A stretch of DNA of 9,747 bases from JBGPIT01 sp041485125 (GTDB taxonomy: Bacteria > Desulfobacterota > Binatia > UTPRO1): contig JBGPIT010000178.1 in assembly GCA_041485125.1 (NCBI GenBank), positions 1 through 9,747 of the forward strand. The letters are read 5' to 3'. Position 1 is the first letter of the stretch. Each line of letters opens with the position of its first letter. Below are positions 1 through 8,971 of this stretch, one piece after another. The translations under genes were made by a program, and so were the position numbers. The notes beneath the pieces were generated by a model. That model was not told where the DNA came from. It did not search any database and worked only from the letters and a program-made list of their open reading frames with translations.

Positions 1-599
1 ATTTTCTTGGCTTCGTCGTCGCTGACGGAGCCGGCGATGATGACGTCGTCGCCCCGCTTCCAGTTCACCGGCGTCGCGACCTTGTGCTTCGCCGTGAGCT
101 GCATGGAGTCGAGGACACGCAGGATCTCGTCGAAGTTGCGGCCGGTCGTCATCGGGTAGGTGAGCATCAGCTTGATCTTCTTGTCGGGTCCGATGACGAA
201 GACCGAGCGGACGGTTGCGTTGGTCGCGGCCGTGCGCCCCGCCGACGTGCCGGCCTCCTCGGCCGGGAGCATGTTGTAGAGCTTCGCGACGGTGAGGTCG
301 GTGTCGGCGATGAGCGGGTACTTGATCGCCGCGCCCTGCGTCTCCTCGACGTCCTTCGACCACTTCTCGTGATCCGCGACCGGATCGATCGAGAGGCCGA
401 TCAGCTTCGTGTTGCGCTTCGTGAACTCGGGCTCGATCTTCGCCATGTACCCGAGCTCGGTCGTGCAGACCGGGGTGAAGTCCTTCGGGTGGGAGAAGAG
501 GATCGCCCAGCTGTCGCCGATCCATGCGTGGAAATCGATCTCGCCCTTCGTCGTCTTCGCCCGGAAGTTCGGTGCGGTGTCGTTGATGCGCAATGACAT
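1..599 (-). CDS. 1-Cys peroxiredoxin (AhpC/TSA, Prx6-like), 3' end cut by window
   Basis: Cytosolic thiol peroxidase that reduces H2O2 and organic hydroperoxides. The visible 199 residues start MSLRINDTAPNF and carry the peroxidatic motif PVCTTE with Cys45, preceded by Thr42-Pro43, and a conserved Arg131 in the RSVFVIGPDKK stretch. The later segment KVATPVNWKRGDDVII is the C-terminal extension typical of the Prx6/1-Cys group. Cys45 is the only cysteine seen, so a resolving cysteine would have to come from another protein. Family members are roughly 210-220 residues, so only about 10-20 are missing beyond position 1. The ATG at 599 is chosen because a strong AAAGGAG ribosome site lies 9 bases upstream. 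The gene is separated from the operon by about 400 bases and an integrase relic, so it is probably its own transcription unit. Confidence 0.95.
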   Translation of the reverse strand, partial: MSLRINDTAPNFRAKTTKGEIDFHAWIGDSWAILFSHPKDFTPVCTTELGYMAKIEPEFTKRNTKLIGLSIDPVADHEKWSKDVEETQGAAIKYPLIADTDLTVAKLYNMLPAEEAGTSAGRTAATNATVRSVFVIGPDKKIKLMLTYPMTTGRNFDEILRVLDSMQLTAKHKVATPVNWKRGDDVIIAGSVSDDEAKK

Positions 600-608
600 T
601 GGGTCTCG

Positions 609-615
609 CTCCTTT
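609..615 (-). promoter_or_regulatory. Shine-Dalgarno site of the peroxiredoxin gene
   Basis: AAAGGAG on the minus strand, 9 bases before the ATG at 599. It fixes the start of the peroxiredoxin. I could not see a convincing -35/-10 pair further upstream. Confidence 0.75.
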
Positions 616-695
616 GCAGGTTCGGATGGCTTCCGGCTCGGTCCTACGTCCGGGGGCGCATGGCGACAACATGGGCGCGGCGTCGCGCGGCGGCG

Positions 696-848
696 CTAGA
701 CCATGCGGCATCGGCTAACCACGGCGTGGCACTCTCGACGGTAGAAATTCGCCTGGTCCATCGGCGCGCCGGTCGGGGTAGTGAAGACGAAGTCGTCGTG
801 CGCTGGGTGCGTCGGCAAGCGCTCGCGGAGGATGTGCACCACTTCCTC
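696..848 (-). pseudogene. Tyrosine recombinase (phage integrase) fragment
   Basis: About 50 residues in one frame read EEVVHILRERLPTHPAHDDF, then VFTTPTGAPMDQANFYRREC, then HAVVSRCRMV and a TAG stop. The block (A/D)xxVFTTPxGxPxDxxNFYRRxWxxVLRR is the stretch of tyrosine recombinase catalytic domains just before the HxxR box. Here the usual Trp of the RREW position is Cys and the frame stops before the conserved RHT...S and the catalytic tyrosine. The upstream residues in this frame are Arg/Ser-rich and do not resemble the recombinase N-terminus or its first catalytic arginine, so the gene has lost both ends. It is a dead relic, not a working integrase. It lies between the operon end and the peroxiredoxin, marking an old insertion there. 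Confidence 0.7.
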
Positions 849-960
849 ACTATCCGACGTACGACGTCGAGACCGTCGAGCGCTGATGCTCGTGTAGTCG
901 GCGGGCGGGGGAGACTGCCGGCGAGGCTGGGATCGTCTCGGCGGCTTCGGAGCAGGTGAG

Positions 961-980
961 CGGCGGCGCGATCGCCGCCG
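961..980 (-). terminator. GC-rich hairpin downstream of the nfnB-like stop
   Basis: CGGCGGC (961-967) pairs perfectly with GCCGCCG (974-980) around a 6-base loop. It begins 22 bases past the TAG of the nfnB-like gene, where an operon terminator would sit. No T-run follows on the minus strand, so it is not a classic intrinsic terminator; it may only stabilise the 3' end of the message or be chance in GC-rich DNA. Confidence 0.35.
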
Positions 981-1001
981 ACACGCCACGCGCCGTCGGG
1001 G

Positions 1002-2426
1002 CTAGGCAGGAGCGGCGACCGTCTCGCCGCGGAGGTACGCATCCATCGAGCGTGCCGCGATGCGGCCTTGGCCCATCGCCAGGATCACCGTCGCCGCGCC
1101 GGACACGATGTCGCCACCGGCAAATACGCCGGCGATCGAGGTCTGCATCGTCTGGGGATCGGTGACGACGGTTCCCCACTTGGTGACCTTCAACTCGGGC
1201 GTGGTGCGCGGGACGAGTGGATTCGGCTTGTTGCCGATGGCCACGATCACCGTGTCCACCTCCATCACGAACTCCGAGCCCTTGACGGGCACCGGCCGCC
1301 GCCGGCCGGAGTCATCGGGCTCGCCGAGCTCCATCCGGATGCATTCCATGCCCACGACCCGATGGCGCGCGTCGCCGATCACGCGCGTCGGGTTGTTGAG
1401 CAGCTTGAAGTTCACGCCCTCCTGCTCGGCATGGTGGACTTCCTCCGCGCGTGCCGGCATCTGCTCGCGCGCGCGGCGGTAGACGATCGTCACCTCACCG
1501 CCCAAGCGCAGCGCGGTACGAGCGGAATCCATCGCGACGTTGCCGCCGCCGATCACGGCGACGCGCCGGCGAGTGATCGGCGGGGTGTCATACTCGGGAA
1601 AGAGATACGCCTTCATGAGATTCGCGCGCGTCAGGTACTCGTTGGCCGAGTACACACCGATCAGGTTCTCGCCCGGCATCTCCATGAACGACGGCAGGCC
1701 GGCCCCCGTACCCACGAACACGGCGTGATACCCCTCCTCGTCGAACAGCTCGCGGATCGTGCTGTTGCGGCCGACGACGTAGTCCATCACGAACTCGACG
1801 CCGAGCTGCTTCAGGTAATCGACCTCGGCGCGCACGATCTCCTTCGGCAGGCGGAACTCCGGAATGCCGTACATCAACACGCCGCCGGGAGCCTGGAGCG
1901 CTTCGAACACGGTGACTTCGTGTCCCCGCAGAACCATGTCGCCGGCGACGGTCAGTCCCGCCGGGCCGGCGCCGACGATGGCGATGCGCTTGCCCGTCTT
2001 CGCGGGCAGCGCCGGGATCGTCACCGCACCCTTGCACCGCTCGTAGTCGGCGGCAAAGCGTTCGAGGCGGCCAATCGCTACCGGCGCGTGCTTGATGCCA
2101 ATGACGCACGAGCCTTCACACTGGTCTTCCTGCGGGCACACCCGACCGCAGACCGCCGGCAGAGCATTGTCCTGCTTGATCTTGCGCGCCGCCTCGAGGA
2201 ACTTCCCCTGCTGGATGAGCGCGACGAAGCCGGGGATGTCGACGTTCACCGGGCAGGCGGGGACGCACTTCGGATTCTTGCAGAGGATGCACCGGCTCGC
2301 CTCCTGCATGGCGAGCTCCTCGGTGTACCCGTACGGCACCTCGTCGAAGTTGTTGACGCGATCCTCGGGCGGCTGCTCCGGCATCTCGTGCCGGGGAAGG
2401 TTCTTTTTCTTGACTGGCTCGGCCAT
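1002..2426 (-). CDS. nfnB: NfnB-like NADPH/ferredoxin flavoprotein (glutamate synthase small-subunit family)
   Basis: Predicted NADP(H)-binding subunit of an Nfn-type oxidoreductase; the same fold serves as the glutamate synthase beta subunit. It has 474 residues, the usual family length. The N-terminus carries two [4Fe-4S] motifs: C46-x2-C49-x4-C54-x3-C58 and C93-x3-C97-x5-C103-x3-C107. An FAD-binding GAGPAG follows at 152-157, then GGVLMYGIPEFRLPK at 181-195, the NAD(P)H-binding GGGNVAMD at 293-300, and the closing FAD motif FAGGDIVSGAATV at 435-447. No GltB-like large subunit is present and the gene directly follows an NfnA-like gene, so an Nfn role is preferred over glutamate synthesis. 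I chose the ATG at 2426, 8 bases past the upstream stop and preceded by GGGGTGA. A GTG at 2438 overlapping the upstream stop as GTGA is an alternative that adds four residues. Confidence 0.9.
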   Translation of the reverse strand: MAEPVKKKNLPRHEMPEQPPEDRVNNFDEVPYGYTEELAMQEASRCILCKNPKCVPACPVNVDIPGFVALIQQGKFLEAARKIKQDNALPAVCGRVCPQEDQCEGSCVIGIKHAPVAIGRLERFAADYERCKGAVTIPALPAKTGKRIAIVGAGPAGLTVAGDMVLRGHEVTVFEALQAPGGVLMYGIPEFRLPKEIVRAEVDYLKQLGVEFVMDYVVGRNSTIRELFDEEGYHAVFVGTGAGLPSFMEMPGENLIGVYSANEYLTRANLMKAYLFPEYDTPPITRRRVAVIGGGNVAMDSARTALRLGGEVTIVYRRAREQMPARAEEVHHAEQEGVNFKLLNNPTRVIGDARHRVVGMECIRMELGEPDDSGRRRPVPVKGSEFVMEVDTVIVAIGNKPNPLVPRTTPELKVTKWGTVVTDPQTMQTSIAGVFAGGDIVSGAATVILAMGQGRIAARSMDAYLRGETVAAPA

Positions 2427-2434
2427 CGGCTCGA

Positions 2435-3283
2435 TCACCCCACGCCGGCGCGGCGCGGTCCGACCGCCTCGGTGTGCGCGACGGCGTGAATCTCCTCCTC
2501 GCTGTACGCGGCGCGGCGGTCCCAGAGCTCGTCCCAATCGACTTCGTGCGCGTCGAAGAACGGCCCGTCGACGCACGCGAACTTGGTCTCCTTGCCGACC
2601 GTCACGCGGCAAGCGCCGCACATCCCGGTGCCGTCGAGCATGATCGGATTGAGTGCGACCAGCGTCTTCACCCCGAATGGCTTCGTCACCCTGGCGGCGA
2701 GCATCATCAAGAAGACGCAGCCGACGGAGAACACGCGATCGAGACGCTCGCCGGCTTCGAGCTTCCGCTGGATCACGTCCACGGAATGGCCCTTCACGCC
2801 GTGCGAGCCGTCGATCGTGGTCTGGATCAGCTCGTCGGACGCCGCCTGCAGCTCGTCGCGGAAATAGTAGAGGTAGTGGCTGTCGGCCTCGATCACGCTG
2901 ATCACGCGATTGCCGGCGGCCTTCATCGCGCGCGCGATGCTGAGCACGGCGCCGATGCCGTAGCAGCCCGCCGCGAGCGCGACCGTGCCGAAGTTCTCGA
3001 CCTCGAGCGGCACGCCGAGCGGCCCGACGACGTGCGCGATGTGATCGCCGGTCTTTAGCAGCACGAACTTGCGCGTCGAGTGGCCGACCTCTTGGACGAC
3101 GAGCGTGATCGTCCCGGCGTCGCGGTCCCACTCGCAGAGCGTGAACGGCACGCGCTCCGACCGCTCGTCGACCATGAGGATCACGAACTGGCCGGCGCGC
3201 GCCTTCTTCGCGATCGCCGGCGCGTGGATTACGGCCCGGTGCACGTTGGGGGCGACCTCGCGCTTGTCCAAGATCTCGAACAC
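2435..3283 (-). CDS. nfnA: NfnA-like / sulfide dehydrogenase-type FAD and [2Fe-2S] subunit
   Basis: A 282-residue member of the ferredoxin-NADP reductase-like family (NfnA, SudB, PyrK). Residues 1-100 form the FAD-binding barrel with the RVPFT motif at 44-48. Residues 101-200 form the nucleotide domain with AAGCYGIGAV. The C-terminal [2Fe-2S] site is DGTGMCGAC...FACVDGP, with Cys222, Cys225, Cys237 and Asp217, matching the unusual Asp plus three Cys ligation described for NfnA of Thermotoga. Two normally conserved stretches differ: the nucleotide-domain loop reads SVGCVFLMM where many relatives have a Gly-Pro-x-Pro-Met type motif, and ADSHYLYYFRDEL replaces the usual acidic-loop sequence. The start is GTG at 3283 with GGAGG 7 bases upstream, and the gene begins 3 bases after the nuoG-like stop. 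It should pair with the following NfnB-like protein. Confidence 0.88.
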   Translation of the reverse strand: MFEILDKREVAPNVHRAVIHAPAIAKKARAGQFVILMVDERSERVPFTLCEWDRDAGTITLVVQEVGHSTRKFVLLKTGDHIAHVVGPLGVPLEVENFGTVALAAGCYGIGAVLSIARAMKAAGNRVISVIEADSHYLYYFRDELQAASDELIQTTIDGSHGVKGHSVDVIQRKLEAGERLDRVFSVGCVFLMMLAARVTKPFGVKTLVALNPIMLDGTGMCGACRVTVGKETKFACVDGPFFDAHEVDWDELWDRRAAYSEEEIHAVAHTEAVGPRRAGVG

Positions 3284-3286
3284 GTC

Positions 3287-4884
3287 TCAACCTCCGACCG
3301 CGGCCGGCTCGCCCGCGACGAGCTCGCGCAAGCCGCGCACCTTCTCCTCGAGCAGGTGGCCGCGGAAGTGGGTGCGTCGCGCGCTCGGGTCGGTCGCCGC
3401 CGGCGGCGCCTGACGTCGCGTCGTCTGCAGCCGCGCGCCGACGGCGCGGATCTCCTTCGCGATCGCCGCCGGCGACTCGTAGTCGAACCCGGGCGCTCTC
3501 ATCGCCCGCGCCAGCTCGCTCACGATCTGCCAGTCGGGCCTGGCCTCGCCGGGGCCGTCGCATGCCTTGCGGAGCGGCCGCATGAGGTTCTGCCCGTCGA
3601 CCCACGTGCCCGCGACCTCGGCCATGACGGTCACCGGCAGCGACACGTCGACGCGCGCATCGGTCATCGGATAGCAGTCCTGGACGATCAGCAGATCGAG
3701 CGCGTCCAGCCGGGCGCGATCGACGAAGTCGCCGGTCAAGAGCGCCGCTCGCACGCCCGCGGGCAACGCCGCGCGCGCGACGCCGCGCGCGTCCGGCGTG
3801 ATCTCGACGTAGTGCTCGGAGCGCATCACGTCGCGCATGAACTTGCGAAAGACGTAACGGTCCTCGAGCGTGCTCGTCGTGTCGCACACGAACGCAAAGC
3901 CGTCGCCGACGAACGGCTTCAGCCGCTCCGCCGCGTGCGCGAGCGCCTGCGGCCACGGAACTGGCCGCATCGTGTTCCCGACGCGCATCTGCGGTGCTTT
4001 CAGGCGCGCGGCGCCGTTCTGGAATTCGGGGATGGCGAAGCGGCCGAGGACGCAGAGCGGCCGGCGGGTGTCGATCGCGCGTGCCGTCACGGCGCGGTTC
4101 TGCGCCGACGCGCGCACGGTGAGCGCGCAGCCGGCGTCGCAGAGCGTGCACGTGGTCGCCGTGAACCGCTTCGCGGCGCCGTACCACTTGGCGTACCGAT
4201 CGGAGAGGCTGCCCGTCGGACAGACGTCGATGCAGGATCCGCAGAAGCGGCACCCCGCCTCGCTGAGCGAGCGGCCGAACGCCTCGCCGATGTGCGTCTG
4301 GCTGCCGCGCCCGATGAAATCGATCGCGGTCTGGCCGTGATGTTCCTTGCAGATGCGGACGCACCGCCCGCAGAGGATGCACAGGTTCAGGTCGCGATCG
4401 ATGAACGGATCGGAGCGCTCGAGCGGGAGATTGCGATAGACCGGTGGGACGGGCAGCGCCGTGATACCGAGCTCCTCGGAGAGGTCGCGCACGGCGCACC
4501 CTTCCTTGTTGTTGCACGTGTGGCAGCCGACGGTGCGGCCGGCTTTGCTCGCCTTCGGGCGGTACTTCTCGCAGAGGTCGTGCTTGTCGCAGACGAGGCA
4601 CGCGCTCGGATGCTCGAGGAGGATCAGCTCGAGGATGCCGCGGCGCAAGTCCTGCAGCGCCGGGGTGTTGGTGCGGACGACCATGCCCTCGGCGGCGGGA
4701 ACCGCACACGACGCCGGGTAGCCCCGCATCCCGTCGATCTCGACGATGCACATGCGGCAGGCGCCGAAGGCGGGCAGGCTCGGATGCGTGCAGAGGTGCG
4801 GAATGTGGATCACGTGGCGCAACGCGCACTGCAGGACGGACTCGCCGGGACGCGTCGTGACCGTCTGGCCGTCGATCGTGAGCC

Positions 4885-4888
<4 letters not shown>
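3287..4888 (-). CDS. Short NuoG/HoxU-like iron-sulfur subunit with reduced molybdopterin-type domain
   Basis: A 533-residue electron-wire subunit. Residues 1-75 are a plant-type [2Fe-2S] ferredoxin domain with Cys33, Cys44, Cys47 and Cys61. Next is the NuoG His-Cys site H93-x3-C97-x2-C100-x5-C106. Two [4Fe-4S] motifs follow: C170-x2-C173-x2-C176-x3-C180 and C213-x2-C216-x2-C219-x3-C223. The start of a MopB domain has C247-x2-C250-x3-C254 and C279. Only about 250 residues of MopB-like sequence remain, against roughly 600-700 in NuoG or formate dehydrogenase, and no Cys/Sec active site is evident, so it is probably structural, not catalytic. Extra cysteines occur at 122, 125 and 131. The start is GTG at 4888: it overlaps the upstream TGA as GTGA and has GAGGAGG 7 bases before it. 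An in-frame opening continues upstream but is antisense to nothing conserved. Relatives include HoxU, HydA without its H-cluster, and BamI. Confidence 0.85.
3291..3295 (-). promoter_or_regulatory. Shine-Dalgarno site deciding the nfnA-like GTG start
   Basis: GGAGG on the minus strand, 7 bases before the GTG at 3283. It lies in the last codons of the nuoG-like gene, so ribosomes ending there are placed to restart. Confidence 0.6.
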
Positions 4889-6824
<1,936 letters not shown>

Positions 6825-6828
<4 letters not shown>

Positions 6829-7349
6829 GGGCCCGTGCCGTTCGGCTTGTGCCCGAGCTTCGCCAGCAGCCCGTTGATCAATTTCGGCTTCATACCGGCG
6901 CGCACCGTGCCGTCGACCAGCACGACCGGTGCGAGCGCGCAGCAGCCGACGCAGACGACCCGCTCGAGGCCGAACTTGTTGTCCGCCGTCATCTCGCCGG
7001 CTTTGATCTTGAGCCGCTCCTCGAAGTCGTAGAGCAGCTGATGCCCGCCGCGGACGTGGCAGGCCGTGCCCTGGCAGACGTGGATCGTGTGCTCGGCGGG
7101 CGGGCGGAAGCGAAACTGCGTGTAGAATGTGGCGACGCCGTAAATCTCGTTCTCGGAGATGCCGATCGTGGCGGCGAGGCCGCGGATCGCGTCTTGAGAG
7201 AGGTAGCCCTGATGCTCCTGGACCTCTTGCAGGATCGGGATCAGGCTCTCGCGCCCGCCGGGATGGCTCGCCAAGATCTGGCGCAAGTCCGGATGCATCG
7301 GTCGAGCATGCGACCCGGCGCCCGCGCTCGTGGTCGCCGCGGGCTTCAT
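6825..7349 (-). CDS. nuoE: NuoE/HydC/HoxE-like [2Fe-2S] subunit
   Basis: A 174-residue thioredoxin-like ferredoxin subunit that partners the NuoF-like protein. An N-terminal helical region (about 18-85) includes LIPILQEVQEHQGYL and ENEIYGVATFYTQFRF, both typical of NuoE. The [2Fe-2S] ligands are Cys92 and Cys97 (HVCQGTACH) and Cys133 and Cys137 (VVCVGCCALAPVV). Length is normal for the family. The ATG at 7349 overlaps the upstream ygbA-like stop as ATGA and has GGAG 4 bases upstream. The next in-frame ATG (residue 18) is possible but would lose the overlap; the first 17 residues are low-complexity and unlikely to matter for the fold. Confidence 0.93.
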
Positions 7350-7741
7350 GGCGCTCCGCGCGCGCCCCCGGCGGCGCGCGCGGGCCGGCTCGGCCGCGGC
7401 GGCACCTTGTGCAGACCGTCGAGCCAATGCCGAAGCGCGAGGTACGGGTGACGCAGCATCATGCGCGGGCCGGCGTAGCGCATGACCGCCTTCACTTCGG
7501 CACGCCGGCGGGCCTGGTAGCAGTGGATCGGGCACTTCGCGCACGCCGGTTTCTCGCCGCCGTACGGGCAGCGCTCGATCCGCTGCGACGCGTAGGCGAG
7601 GAGCTCCTCGCAATCGGCGCACGGCTCGTTGGCTTCGTACGCCGCGCGCGCGCCCTCTTCAGCGGCATGGACGCCGAAGCAGTACGCCTCGATCATCGCG
7701 GCGATGGTCTGCTGCTCTCTGGCGAGTCGCGGATCGTGCAT
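7346..7741 (-). CDS. ygbA: YgbA-type protein (nitrous oxide-stimulated promoter family)
   Basis: A 131-residue cysteine-rich cytosolic protein of the family Pfam calls nitrous oxide-stimulated promoter (E. coli YgbA). Family hallmarks in order: REQQTIAAMIEAYC near the N-terminus, CADCEELLAYASQRIERCPY (41-60), KPACAKCPIHCY (64-75) and VMRYAGPRMMLRHPYLALRH (86-105). Cysteines at 41, 44, 58, 67, 70 and 74 could bind a metal or iron-sulfur cluster, which is inference. In E. coli ygbA is in the NsrR regulon and linked to nitrosative stress. The molecular activity is not established. It is the first gene of the operon and overlaps the nuoE-like start. I chose the ATG at 7741 because conserved sequence starts there; an ATG at 7783 and a TTG at 7789 are alternatives, and none has a good ribosome site. 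The Pro/Arg/Ala-rich tail (about 115-131) is unconserved. Confidence 0.85.
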   Translation of the reverse strand: MHDPRLAREQQTIAAMIEAYCFGVHAAEEGARAAYEANEPCADCEELLAYASQRIERCPYGGEKPACAKCPIHCYQARRRAEVKAVMRYAGPRMMLRHPYLALRHWLDGLHKVPPRPSRPARAAGGARGAP

Positions 7742-8075
7742 GGGAGCGCGCTGGTCTGTCGTCAACGGGTGATCGTCCCGCATACGCAACCGAGGTGAGC
7801 AAGGCCGATGCCACCGCTTGCCGACCGCTCGTCCGCGCGACGGCCGCCCCCGAATCGCATTTTCGCGCGTGCGACAGGCAGTCGATTCCCAAAGCTAGGA
7901 GTCGAAAGTCGAGCTCCCGCCGCCAGAAACGCTTCGTGTTGGACGGCACCATGGGCACGTCGATCCAGGCGCTCCTCGAGCTCACGGCGCACCGATTTCG
8001 GCGGTCCCGAGAACGTCGTCGTCATCAATAAGAAAGTCTAGCCGCGTAACCCGGTGTGGAGGGCCCCTACCACGG
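7742..8075. other. Operon upstream region with no recognisable gene
   Basis: About 330 bases between the ygbA-like gene and the GATC repeat array. Several short open frames exist on both strands, but their translations are Arg/Ser-rich, overlap each other and match no family I know. The operon promoter should lie here, yet I see no convincing -35/-10 pair and no clear FNR (TTGAT-N4-ATCAA) site. An imperfect palindrome (GTGGaGGG and CCCtACCAC style arms) occurs at 8056-8073. Confidence 0.5.
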
Positions 8076-8168
8076 GGTGATCACCATGACCGATTTGCGC
8101 GATCACGATCCCGATCTTGGTGATCACGCTCGACCGATCACGCTCGACCGATCCCAGCGATCACGATC
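8076..8168. repeat. GATC-rich repeat array, possible IS21-type terminal repeats
   Basis: Nine GATC tetramers occur in about 90 bases, at 8079, 8101, 8107, 8113, 8122, 8136, 8150, 8159 and 8165. GATCACGCTCGACC is perfectly duplicated in tandem at 8122-8135 and 8136-8149. GATCACGATC occurs at 8101 and 8159, and GGTGATCACC at 8076 is a perfect palindrome. Repeated TGATCACG(t/c)TCG-type units resemble the multiple terminal repeats at the ends of IS21-family elements, but no istA or istB gene is nearby, so this would be a solo end. The alternative is an intergenic repeat or protein-binding array. Confidence 0.5.
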
Positions 8169-8215
8169 CTTGGTTTGTGACGCACCGCCGAGCTGGGCGG
8201 GAGCGCGCGAGGCGG

Positions 8216-8515
8216 CTAATGGGGTATCGGGGGGCGCCCGGATGGCGCCGGGCCGCCGTCCACGTAGAGCGCCGACGCCTTGTAGCGGGCGACCCAGAAC
8301 CGCACCAGGACGCCGATCACCGCGCATCCCGGCACGGCGATCAGCATGCCGGCGAACCCGAACAGGGCACCGCCGGCGAAGACGCTGAAGATGACCCACA
8401 GCGGGTGCAGGCCGACCCGGTCACCCACCAGCCAAGACATGAGCGCGTAGTCGGCCGTGCTCTGGCCGACCAGGAACAAGGCGATGACGCTCAGAACGCG
8501 GTCCAGTGGGGCGAG
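8216..8515 (-). pseudogene. AI-2E/PerM family transporter, C-terminal fragment
   Basis: The frame reads SVIALFLVGQ, LVGDRVGLHPLWVIF, AGGALFGFAGMLIAVP and AVIGVLVRF, which is the conserved C-terminal membrane region of the AI-2E (PerM/YhhT-like) family. Full-length proteins have about 340-370 residues with eight membrane segments; only about the last 100 remain, and only about two or three hydrophobic segments. No ATG or ribosome site fits a start, and the preceding DNA in this frame (up to 8608) is not recognisable, so the 5' two thirds are lost. The natural stop at 8216 is kept. One substitution, Cys for a usually small residue in AVPGCAVIG, suggests drift. Confidence 0.7.
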
Positions 8516-8671
8516 AACTGGGCCGTCGAGGCTGATAACAATCCTGCGGGCGACCTGGATCGATGGCGGTCGAGGAGTCGCGGCACCGCGCGCCTCTCGC
8601 GTCCCCAAGGCACCGTCTACCTAAGGGGTAAGTAGCGCACCTGTCCTTCCCACTCGCCGTCCGTGCTGCAC

Positions 8672-8971
8672 TCAGCCCAACAGCAGGAGATCGTCGATCA
8701 CTTGAGCGATCGGCGAGGTGCGGATGACCTCGAATACGCCCGGCATGGGCTGACCGTTGCGGAGGCGTTCGTAGGCATACTTCGTCATCGTCGACACGTC
8801 GTGCGTCAGCAGAACGCGGCCCTGCTCCGCTGCCCACTGCAGGATCGTCGGGTCGTCCGTACCTGAAAGTCCGGCGTCCTGGACGCGCACGATGTCGATG
8901 ACGGGGTGACGGCGGCGCAGGCCGCGTGTGATCGCGTCGTTGAGGTTCTCGTCGTCGGCGAGCCTGATCAC
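8672..8971 (-). CDS. DUF5615 PIN-like toxin of a DUF433/DUF5615 pair
   Basis: A 99-residue predicted PIN-like (Mut7-C type) ribonuclease toxin. The N-terminus IRLADDENLN carries the first acidic residues (Asp6, Asp7, Glu8). The central DDPTILQWAAEQGRVLLTHD contains Asp39/Asp40 and Asp58 in the typical LLTHD strand end. The C-terminal PMPGVFEVIRTSPIAQVIDDL matches the family. The order Asp...Asp-Pro...Thr-His-Asp is that expected of DUF5615, and the length is normal, so it looks intact. The GTG start at 8971 overlaps the antitoxin stop as GTGA, the usual coupled arrangement. RNA cleavage is inferred from the fold family; the target is unknown. Confidence 0.88.
   Translation of the reverse strand: MIRLADDENLNDAITRGLRRRHPVIDIVRVQDAGLSGTDDPTILQWAAEQGRVLLTHDVSTMTKYAYERLRNGQPMPGVFEVIRTSPIAQVIDDLLLLG

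Noticed and set aside
1002..2426. Annotation as the glutamate synthase small subunit
   Set aside because: The fold family fits, but no large subunit is present, and the adjacent NfnA-like gene makes an Nfn-type role more likely.
1002..4829. A single 1275-codon minus-strand open frame running through the nfnB-, nfnA- and nuoG-like genes
   Set aside because: Only the last 474 codons encode recognisable protein. The upstream part is Arg-rich sequence out of frame with nfnA and nuoG, an effect of high GC content.
7886..7899. TTCCCAAAGCTAGG as a possible third decayed tRNA-Gly att core
   Set aside because: It resembles TTCCCAAGCTGG only if two insertions are allowed, and no T-arm follows. The match is too weak to claim.
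7795..8041. Overlapping short open frames on both strands upstream of ygbA
   Set aside because: No start signals, no recognisable domains, and biased composition. I could not support any as a gene or as a specific relic.
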